DNA from: Paenibacillus tengchongensis
Lineage (GTDB): Bacteria; Bacillota; Bacilli; Paenibacillales; Paenibacillaceae
Reading direction: 5' to 3'
NCBI RefSeq assembly: GCF_008973665.1
Contig: NZ_WACP01000017.1
Coordinates: forward strand, 62,001 to 126,000
DNA: 64,000 nucleotides
Of this stretch, positions 57,355 to 64,000 are shown piece after piece. A model generated the notes under the pieces. It did no database searches, was not told the origin of the DNA, and saw nothing but the letters and a program-made list of their open reading frames with translations. The number at the start of each line of letters is the position of its first letter. The first letter of the stretch is position 1. The position numbers and the translations under genes are program-made.

Positions 57355-60300
57355 AGATCAAAGCCAAACTGCTGATCGGCTTCAGTGCGCTGCTGGCGAT
57401 TATGCTGGCGCTCACCTTGATCGGGTACGATCGGCTTAATTATATGAACGATCAGCTTGACAGCTACCAGGAACGCTATTCCATGGGCCGTGCTTCCTCG
57501 GGACTCCGCGGAGAAGTCAATGATATGGCCCGGATCTTGACGACGCTCATGCTAAATGCAGACACGCTTTCCGTCGATGCACAGCAGGAAGAGATTGACA
57601 CTAAGGTTACCAAATCGGACGCTTATATCAAGACGCTCAAATCATCTATGGTGACCGCGGAAGAAATGCAGCTGCTCAGCCGGATCGAGAAGGCATACAG
57701 CGCTTATATGAATTATCAGAACAAAGCGCTCAGCATGCTGACGGCGGGTTATTTTCAGAATGCCAATGCCTACCGCAACACTGAAGGGCAAGCCATCCAG
57801 AATGAGATGCTGGACAGCCTGAACGCATTGTCGGATTACAATGCCTTCCGGATGACTGAGGAGACTGCCCAAGCTCAAGCCGCCTCAGAGCGTTCCATCC
57901 AGATGGTTACTTTAATTATGATCGTGGGATTACTCATGGGGCTTGGTGTCATTCTCTGGGTAATTCCGAGCATTACGCGCGGCCTCAATGTCGTATCGAT
58001 GATGATCTCCAGCTTCGGCAACGGCAAGATGCGGGCGATCCGCCGGATCAAGGTTACGTCCAAGGATGAGATCGGCGAGGTAGCCCGGGTATTCAAGGAG
58101 ATGGCCGAGGATCTTGAACAGAAGCAGGAGATGGAAAAAGCCTACGCCCAGGCGCAAAACGACCAGGCATGGCTGAATGCGAACGTGGCCCGCGTAACGG
58201 AACTGCTGCGCGGCATGGATTCGCTGGATGAGGTCACACAGACGTTCATCAACGAGTTCGCACCGGTGCTTGGCGCGCAATATGGAGCAATTTATTTGAA
58301 GGACCGCAATAATCCCAGCCTGTTGACGGCAAGCGCATTTTACGCCGGTGAAGAGGGGGTAAGCAACCCGAAACAGAGTTTTACCCTTGGACAGGGCCTT
58401 ATCGGCCAAAGCGCGCTGGACATGCAGCCTATTCATCTGCTTGAAGCGCCCGAGGATTATATCGCGGTTGCTTCGGGACTGGGTGACTCCCGTCCGGGCA
58501 ATATATCCATTCATCCCCTGGTATTTGAAGACGAGCTGCTGGGCGTGGTGGAGTTCGCTTCCTTCAAGCCGTTCACGTCGCTGCAGAGTGAATTGTTCCA
58601 TCAGCTCGCGGTCAATCTCGGGGTTATTCTGAACAATATCAGCCGCAGATTGATTGTCGAAGAGCTTCTGCGTGAATCTCAGGCGCTGACCGAGGAGCTG
58701 CAGGTGCAGTCGGAAGAACTGCAGACCCAGCAGGAAGAATTGCGGCGCTCCAATGAGAATCTGGAAGAGCAGACGGATGCGCTCAAGCGCTCCGAAGAAT
58801 TACTGCAGCGGCAGCAGGGCGAACTGGAGCACTACAACAACGAGTTAATGGCCAAAACTCAGGCGCTGGAAGAACAGGTGCAGGAGGTCGAGGAGAAGAA
58901 GGACGAGATCGAAGAGGCCCGGAAGCAGCTCGAGAAGCAGGCCCACCAGCTTGCGGTTACCAGCAAATACAAATCGGAATTTCTGGCCAACATGTCCCAT
59001 GAGCTGCGGACTCCGCTCAACAGCCTGCTGATACTCTCCCAGCTGCTCACGGAGAACAAAGAGGGCAATCTGAGCGAGAAACAGGTGGAATTCGCCCATA
59101 CGATTTATATGTCGGGATCGGACCTGCTGAAGATGATCGATGAAATTCTCGATCTGTCCAAGGTGGAATCCGGTAAGATGGAGCTGTCCTATGAGGAAAT
59201 TCCGCTGACCGAGCTGAAGACCTTCGTCAAGCAGAACTTTGCGCCGCAGGCCCAGAAGAAAGGGCTCGCACTCCGTCTCACCTTTGACGAGCCGCTGCCG
59301 AATCATGTCTATGCCGACAGCCACCGGCTCAAGCAGATTCTGCGCAACCTGCTCTCCAATGCGTTCAAGTTTACCAGCAAGGGCTTTGTGGAGTTTAATA
59401 TCAGCCATGCGGAGCCGGAGAAGCTGCCGGCGTATCTGCCGCAGGATTACGAATATGTCGCTATCGCTGTCAGAGACAGCGGGATCGGCATCCCGCAGGA
59501 CAAGCGGGAAATTATCTTTGAGGCCTTCCAGCAGGTAGACGGCACGACCAGCCGCAAATATGGCGGTACCGGCCTGGGCTTGTCCATCAGCCGTGAACTG
59601 GCCCGGCTGCTCGGGGGCGCCATTACGCTGGAATCCAGTGAAGGGCAAGGAAGCACCTTTACCCTGTATTTGCCGGTCAACGGCTACTACAGTCTGCTTC
59701 CGGGCGTTGTGGAAGCGGCTGCGGCACAGCAGGCAGCAGCGATTGCCGAGCAGGTGGAGGAGCTTCTGCCATCCTCGCCGGCAAGGGAAGAGAAGCATAC
59801 GCCGCTTGCGGCACCGGTTGACGATGACCGTGAGGCTTTGTCGTCTAGCGACAAAGTGCTGCTGATCGTCGAGGATGATGAGAGCTTCGCCAAGATTCTG
59901 CTCGGCATGGCCCGCAGCCGCGGGTTCAAGGGGCTGGTGGCGCTTCAGGGAGATATCGGCCTGAAGATGGCCAAGGCCTATCTGCCGGATGCGATTATCC
60001 TCGATATCCAGCTGCCGGTTATGGACGGCTGGGCAATTCTCCGCGAACTGAAGGGAGATTCGGAGACCCGTCATATTCCTGTGCATGTGATCTCCGTCAA
60101 CGATGAAGTGAAGCAAGGGCTGATGATGGGGGCAATGGCCTACTTGCGCAAGCCTTCCACCAAAGAAGCGCTGGAGCGGGCATTCTCGCAGATCGAGAAC
60201 TATACGGACAGCACGTTGAAGCATCTGCTGATCGTTGAGGACGACGATATTCAGCGCCGTTCCATTATGGAGCTGATCGGCCACGACGATGTGGCAATTA

Positions 60301-61022
60301 CAGCTGTCTCCAGCGGCGGAGAAGCGCTGGCTGAGCTGCGCAAGCAGAGATATGACTGCATGGTGCTGGATCTGATGCTGGATGATATGGACGGCTTTGA
60401 GCTTCTGGACCAGATCCGCGACGATGAGGAACTGAATGATCTGCCGATTATCATCTACACCGGCAAGGATTTGGACAGCAAGGAAGAAACGAGGCTGCGG
60501 AAATATGCAGAGTCCATTATTATTAAAGATGTCCGCTCGCCGGAGCGGCTGCTTGATGAGACTACGCTGTTCCTGCACCGGGTGGAGGCCAATCTGCCCG
60601 AGGACAAGCGTAAAATTCTGCAAAAGCTGCACAATAAGGAAGAGCTGTTTGACGGCAAGAAGATTCTGCTTGTCGATGATGATATCCGCAATGTCTTTGC
60701 CCTTTCCAGCGTGCTGGAAGGGTACCATATGGAAGTGAAGTTTGCCGAGAACGGCCGTGAGGCCCTGGATATGCTGAAGACAGTCAAGGATTTCGACCTG
60801 ATTCTGATGGATATGATGATGCCGGAGATGGACGGCTATGAAGCAATGCGTCTGATCCGGCAGATGCCGGAGTATCAGAAGCTGCCGATTATAGCACTGA
60901 CCGCGAAGGCGATGAAGGAAGACCGCTCCAAGTGCATTGAAGCCGGCGCTTCTGATTATATGAAGAAACCGATCAGCACGGATCAGCTTCTTTCACTCAT
61001 GCGGGTATGGTTGTATTCGTAA
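57351..61022 (+). CDS. Hybrid sensor kinase with three receiver domains (RsbK-like)
   Basis: This 1223-residue membrane kinase has a first helix (KLLIGFSALLAIMLALTLIG), an extracytoplasmic four-helix-type sensor (residues 25-180), a second helix near 186-207, and a HAMP domain. A GAF-like domain (about 280-420) and a long coiled coil (430-545) follow. Next come HisKA (His550 in MSHELRTPLNS), HATPase_c (LSNAFKFTSKG, VRDSGIGIP, GTGLGLSIS), and three receivers, near 835-945 (LDIQLPVMDG), 960-1070 (LDLMLDDMDG) and 1100-1215 (MDMMMPEMDG). Its start overlaps the RsbY-like stop by ATGA. RsbK of B. cereus has a similar build and phosphorylates RsbY. The third receiver is the most canonical. Its stimulus is unknown. 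Confidence 0.88.
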   Translation: MKIKAKLLIGFSALLAIMLALTLIGYDRLNYMNDQLDSYQERYSMGRASSGLRGEVNDMARILTTLMLNADTLSVDAQQEEIDTKVTKSDAYIKTLKSSMVTAEEMQLLSRIEKAYSAYMNYQNKALSMLTAGYFQNANAYRNTEGQAIQNEMLDSLNALSDYNAFRMTEETAQAQAASERSIQMVTLIMIVGLLMGLGVILWVIPSITRGLNVVSMMISSFGNGKMRAIRRIKVTSKDEIGEVARVFKEMAEDLEQKQEMEKAYAQAQNDQAWLNANVARVTELLRGMDSLDEVTQTFINEFAPVLGAQYGAIYLKDRNNPSLLTASAFYAGEEGVSNPKQSFTLGQGLIGQSALDMQPIHLLEAPEDYIAVASGLGDSRPGNISIHPLVFEDELLGVVEFASFKPFTSLQSELFHQLAVNLGVILNNISRRLIVEELLRESQALTEELQVQSEELQTQQEELRRSNENLEEQTDALKRSEELLQRQQGELEHYNNELMAKTQALEEQVQEVEEKKDEIEEARKQLEKQAHQLAVTSKYKSEFLANMSHELRTPLNSLLILSQLLTENKEGNLSEKQVEFAHTIYMSGSDLLKMIDEILDLSKVESGKMELSYEEIPLTELKTFVKQNFAPQAQKKGLALRLTFDEPLPNHVYADSHRLKQILRNLLSNAFKFTSKGFVEFNISHAEPEKLPAYLPQDYEYVAIAVRDSGIGIPQDKREIIFEAFQQVDGTTSRKYGGTGLGLSISRELARLLGGAITLESSEGQGSTFTLYLPVNGYYSLLPGVVEAAAAQQAAAIAEQVEELLPSSPAREEKHTPLAAPVDDDREALSSSDKVLLIVEDDESFAKILLGMARSRGFKGLVALQGDIGLKMAKAYLPDAIILDIQLPVMDGWAILRELKGDSETRHIPVHVISVNDEVKQGLMMGAMAYLRKPSTKEALERAFSQIENYTDSTLKHLLIVEDDDIQRRSIMELIGHDDVAITAVSSGGEALAELRKQRYDCMVLDLMLDDMDGFELLDQIRDDEELNDLPIIIYTGKDLDSKEETRLRKYAESIIIKDVRSPERLLDETTLFLHRVEANLPEDKRKILQKLHNKEELFDGKKILLVDDDIRNVFALSSVLEGYHMEVKFAENGREALDMLKTVKDFDLILMDMMMPEMDGYEAMRLIRQMPEYQKLPIIALTAKAMKEDRSKCIEAGASDYMKKPISTDQLLSLMRVWLYS

Positions 61023-61100
61023 CCGTAATTTTGGGGTAATAGCTTTACAGTAATACATTTTTGTCCGGAATAACGACTTGGAGTAAGGAGTAGAAGAACA

Positions 61101-61976
61101 ATGACTGCAATCGAACGGGGATACCAGGGGCAGCCTAACCAAACAGGGAATAAGCAGGAGCAAGAGCTTGAGCAGATCGAAATCGAGCTGCTGTTGAGCG
61201 GAGTTCACCGTCTGTACGGATACGACTTCCGAAACTATGCTCTGCCTTCCTTGAAGCGGCGGATTTGGCATCATGTTCACGCCGAGAATGTTCCGACCAT
61301 CTCCGCATTGCAGGAAAAGGTGCTGCACGACCGCGAGTGCTTCGAACGGTTCGTGTACAGCCTGTCTATTCCTGTCACGGAGATGTTCCGGGACCCGGGA
61401 CTCTTCCTGACCTTCCGCCAGAAAGTCATTCCGCTGCTGCGGACATACCCGTACATCCGCATCTGGCATGCCGGCTGCTCAACCGGTGAAGAGGTATATT
61501 CCATGGCCATTATGCTGCATGAGGAAGGGCTGTACGACAAAGCCCGCATTTATGCTACGGATATGAATGAGCGCTCGCTGCAGCAAGCCAAGGAAGGCGT
61601 ATATGAAATCAGCAAGATGAAGCAGTACACCAAGAACTATATCGAAGCCGGGGGGACCCGGGCGTTCTCGGAATATTACACGGCAAAATATAATTCGGTG
61701 ATCTTTCAGCCGTATTTGCGTAAGAATATTATTTTTGCCGAGCATAATTTAGCGACAGATACCTCATTCAATGAGTTTAATGTCATTTTTTGCCGCAATG
61801 TAATGATCTATTTCAATGATGAGCTCCGCGACCATGTGCACGGCTTGTTTTATGAAAGCCTCAGCCGGTTCGGAGTGCTTGTTCTCGGCTCGAAGGAGTC
61901 GATCCATTTTACCAGGTACAGTGACAGCTACGAACCCCTGGACAGGGTAGAGAAAATCTACCGCAAGAATAAGTAA
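61101..61976 (+). CDS. CheR-type methyltransferase (RsbM-like)
   Basis: This 291-residue enzyme has the CheR all-alpha N-domain (IELLLSGVHRLYGYDFRNYA) and SAM-binding motifs (IRIWHAGCSTGEEVYSMAIM near residue 122, RIYATDMNERSLQQA, FNVIFCRNVMIYFNDEL). In chemotaxis CheR methylates MCP receptors; in the B. cereus group the related RsbM methylates the sensor kinase RsbK and dampens the sigma-B response. No chemotaxis genes are near, and the gene follows the RsbK-like kinase by 78 bases, which supports that second role. The start follows AAGGAGTAGAAG. The target sites would be Glu/Gln residues in the coiled or sensor part of the kinase. Confidence 0.88.
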   Translation: MTAIERGYQGQPNQTGNKQEQELEQIEIELLLSGVHRLYGYDFRNYALPSLKRRIWHHVHAENVPTISALQEKVLHDRECFERFVYSLSIPVTEMFRDPGLFLTFRQKVIPLLRTYPYIRIWHAGCSTGEEVYSMAIMLHEEGLYDKARIYATDMNERSLQQAKEGVYEISKMKQYTKNYIEAGGTRAFSEYYTAKYNSVIFQPYLRKNIIFAEHNLATDTSFNEFNVIFCRNVMIYFNDELRDHVHGLFYESLSRFGVLVLGSKESIHFTRYSDSYEPLDRVEKIYRKNK

Positions 61977-62003
61977 CGGAGTGAGCAGGATAGGAGGGAG
62001 CCT

Positions 62004-63671
62004 ATGGGGGTTCAAGAACCGATTCATATACTGCTGGTTGACGATCGTCCTGAAAATCTGCTGGCGCTCGAGGCTGTGCTGGAGAGCCAGCATTATAAGC
62101 TGATTAAAGCGAATTCCGGCGAAGAAGCGTTGCGTTGTCTGCTGAAATACGATTTTGCCGTGATCGTGCTGGACGTGCAGATGCCCGGTATGGACGGGAT
62201 CGAGACCGCCAAGCTGATCAAGGCCAGGGAGAAGACGAAGGATATTCCGATTATCTTCATCTCTGCCAACAGCAAAGAGGCTGAGCACTTGTTCGCCGGC
62301 TACTCCGCCGGGGCGATCGATTATATGGTGAAGCCGTTTATCCCGCAAATCCTGAAGTCCAAAATTGAGGGCTTTGTCCATATGCATCTCACCAACAAGA
62401 AGCACCAGATGCAATCCATGCTTTTGCAGCAAAAGACCCAGGAGCTGGAGCGGATTAATGGTGAACTGGTCAAAGCGAAGGAAGAAGCGGAGATTGCCGC
62501 CAAGGCCAAAACAGAGTTCTTGGCAATGATGAGCCATGAAATCCGCACGCCGATGAACGGTGTGGTGGGAATGATCGACCTTCTGATGGAAACCGAGCTG
62601 GCGCCGGAGCAGAAGGAATACACCGAGATTATCCGCAAGAGCGCCGATACGCTGATTACCGTCATCAACGACATTCTGGACTTCACCAAGATGGAATCCG
62701 GAAAAATGGAGATGGAGGAGCAGCTGTTTGAGCTGCAGACGACCATCCAGGAGGTATTCAGCCTCTTCTCGGTGGAAGCGGCAAAGAAGAACCTGGAGCT
62801 GGCTTATTTCATTGACCACAGGCTTCCCAGGCTGATCTATGGGGACATGGCGCGGCTGCGTCAGGTGCTGATCAATCTGGTGGCTAACGCCGTCAAATTC
62901 ACCAATCAGGGCGGTGTGTATCTTGTCGCGTCGGGAGTCGCGTATTCGGACAATAAGCTGAAGATCGAATTTACAGTAAAAGATACAGGAATCGGCATCT
63001 CGCCGGAGAAATGCGACAGACTGTTTAAGCCGTTCTCCCAGCTGGACTCCTCGATGAACCGCAAATACGGCGGTACGGGTCTGGGTCTGGCGATTTGCAA
63101 ATCGCTGGTAGGCATGATGGGCGGCGAGATCCGGGTTGAGGCTACGGAAGAGAGAGGGGCCACATTTGTCTTTACCATCCAGGCATCATTGCCGGAAGAC
63201 GAACTGGCAAGAGGCTGCTGCGAGGAGGAGCCTGCCGGGAAGGGGGCGAACCGACAGACCTCCAGACGGGTGTTAGTCGTCGATGACCACCCGGTCAATC
63301 AACGGCTGATGGTCAGCATGCTGGACAAGCTTGGTTACAGCTCGGATGTGGCCGACGACGGGCAGCAGGCTGTCGAAATGGCCGCGCGCTCAGTGTATGA
63401 TTTTATCTTTATGGATTTGCAGATGCCTGTTCTGGACGGCCTTGCCGCTACTTCCCGCATCCGTGCCGGCAGTGCGGCCGGGGAGAAGGCTGTCATTATC
63501 GCCATGACCGCAAATGTAATGGAAGGCATCCAGAACCGCTGTTTGGCGGCCGGGATGGACGGCTATATCAGCAAGCCGCTGAAGCTGGGCACGATTAAGC
63601 AGATTCTTTCCAGGTATACACGCCATGATCTTCCCGCTGCAGGGAGAACTACCTCGGCATTTGAAGCGTAA
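62004..63671 (+). CDS. Second hybrid kinase: REC-HisKA-HATPase-REC
   Basis: This 555-residue soluble kinase starts with a receiver (ILLVDDRPEN, LDVQMPGMDG, YMVKPF; residues 5-125), then a short coiled coil, HisKA (His178 in MSHEIRTPMNG), HATPase_c (NLVANAVKFTN, VKDTGIGIS, GTGLGLAI) and a second receiver (VVDDHPVNQ, MDLQMPVLDG, YISKPL; about residues 425-540). Its N-terminal receiver suggests input from another kinase, perhaps the RsbK-like protein. It is not a standard part of the RsbKYM set. The start follows TAGGAGGGAGC, 28 bases after the methyltransferase, so it belongs to the same operon. Confidence 0.87.
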   Translation: MGVQEPIHILLVDDRPENLLALEAVLESQHYKLIKANSGEEALRCLLKYDFAVIVLDVQMPGMDGIETAKLIKAREKTKDIPIIFISANSKEAEHLFAGYSAGAIDYMVKPFIPQILKSKIEGFVHMHLTNKKHQMQSMLLQQKTQELERINGELVKAKEEAEIAAKAKTEFLAMMSHEIRTPMNGVVGMIDLLMETELAPEQKEYTEIIRKSADTLITVINDILDFTKMESGKMEMEEQLFELQTTIQEVFSLFSVEAAKKNLELAYFIDHRLPRLIYGDMARLRQVLINLVANAVKFTNQGGVYLVASGVAYSDNKLKIEFTVKDTGIGISPEKCDRLFKPFSQLDSSMNRKYGGTGLGLAICKSLVGMMGGEIRVEATEERGATFVFTIQASLPEDELARGCCEEEPAGKGANRQTSRRVLVVDDHPVNQRLMVSMLDKLGYSSDVADDGQQAVEMAARSVYDFIFMDLQMPVLDGLAATSRIRAGSAAGEKAVIIAMTANVMEGIQNRCLAAGMDGYISKPLKLGTIKQILSRYTRHDLPAAGRTTSAFEA

Positions 63672-63706
63672 TCCAGGAATTACCTTTAGTTTTGCATGCG
63701 TTTTTT

Positions 63707-63733
63707 GTTTCAACGGGGCACCTTTAAGGGTAT
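63707..63733 (+). promoter_or_regulatory. Sigma-B-like promoter before the STAS antagonist
   Basis: GTTTCA (63707-63712), a 15-base spacer and GGGTAT (63728-63733), close to the element at 55493. It would let sigma-B induce its own regulator. Confidence 0.65.
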
Positions 63734-63768
63734 TGGTAAAGAAAACATTTAATCAGGAGAGATTGTCT

Positions 63769-64000
63769 ATGAATACACATAAAAGCGAAAAGTTCCACGC
63801 AAAAACTGAAACAGAAGGCAATGTATGCACCGTTTACTTAAGTGGGGAGCTTGATTTATCGGTTGCTCCTGATTTCCGCCTGGTGATGGAACCGCTTGTG
63901 GGAGATACAGGGCTTGATCTGGTGATTAATCTTAAGGATCTGAAATATATCGACAGCACCGGTATCGGGATTCTGCTGTCGATTCTTAAAGCCAGACACG
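63769..64000 (+). CDS. rsbV: STAS anti-sigma factor antagonist, RsbV-like (partial)
   Basis: The first 77 residues are visible before the window ends. They show a STAS domain with VYLSGELDLSVAPDF and the phosphorylation motif YIDSTGIGILL (Ser63). This is the pattern of RsbV and SpoIIAA, which release a sigma factor from its anti-sigma kinase when unphosphorylated. The start at 63769 follows AGGAGA. It sits directly after the phosphatase-kinase-methyltransferase cluster and behind a sigma-B-like promoter, so I infer an rsbV-rsbW-sigB order beginning here. The next genes are outside the window, so this rests on context. Confidence 0.8.
   Translation, partial: MNTHKSEKFHAKTETEGNVCTVYLSGELDLSVAPDFRLVMEPLVGDTGLDLVINLKDLKYIDSTGIGILLSILKARH

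Noticed and set aside
1..64000. CRISPR arrays, insertion sequences, tRNA or rRNA genes
   Set aside because: No regularly spaced repeats, transposase frames or RNA gene signatures were seen.

Overview
The window looks like a chromosomal segment of a Paenibacillus-type member of the Bacillales. Evidence: strong AGGAGG-type ribosome binding sites with ATG, GTG and TTG starts, a T-box leader, a lysine riboswitch, CcpA (cre), Fur, PerR and sigma-B-like sites, YesM/YesN two-component regulators beside LplA/B/C-type sugar ABC transporters, and bacillus-type xylRAB genes. The species assignment is inferred from gene content and style; no rRNA or tRNA is present. I saw no CRISPR array, insertion sequence, prophage or tRNA gene.

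Layout. 1-325: end of a PQQ-type beta-propeller protein. 353-9290: an unusual sulfonate-type operon: ABC ATPase, two permeases, an AprA-like flavoprotein with a two-cluster ferredoxin, a lipoprotein binding protein, a frameshifted alpha/beta hydrolase, and a second flavoprotein/ferredoxin pair. 9490-13155: MpsC-like protein, single-domain response regulator and hybrid histidine kinase. 13181-20911: Phe-type T-box with DAHP synthase/chorismate mutase, a SulP transporter, a KAS III-like protein with a small STAS-like partner (minus strand), deoC, an acetyltransferase and metY. 21250-23260: an orphan PEP-utilizer-like protein, an interrupted small gene and a non-coding stretch with a palindromic repeat. 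23162-27688: metal and redox block (Fur-box P1B-4 ATPase, PerR-box trxB, glutaredoxin, acetyltransferase, small membrane protein beside an Fnr/Crp-type box).

27822-42899 is carbohydrate territory. xylR diverges from xylA and xylB, which carry operator and cre sites. Next come a YesN/YesM two-component system, two permeases, a binding lipoprotein and a GH95 fucosidase-type enzyme, which together make a plausible import and degradation locus for a fucosylated or related oligosaccharide. 43151-53733 is mixed housekeeping: transglutaminase-like protein, lysine-riboswitch permease, CvfC-like HEAT protein, MBL hydrolase, ABC-F ATPase, CDF transporter and a secreted NlpC/P60 endopeptidase.

54041-64000 is a stress and envelope block: DUF1328 and DUF948 membrane proteins, a secreted unknown, and a YflT-like protein behind a sigma-B-like promoter. 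It is followed by a compact signalling cluster: REC-PP2C phosphatase, very large triple-REC hybrid kinase, CheR-type methyltransferase, second hybrid kinase, and a STAS antagonist cut by the window edge behind another sigma-B-like promoter. This matches the RsbY-RsbK-RsbM-RsbV partner-switching input known from the Bacillus cereus group, with one extra kinase.

The two most unusual things are the duplicated flavoprotein/ferredoxin modules in the sulfonate-type operon and the enlarged Rsb-like cluster. Others worth checking are the KAS III-like/STAS pair without the usual His and Asn, an orphan degenerate PEP-utilizer barrel, a hairpin-ended interspersed repeat, and a likely ATT start codon.
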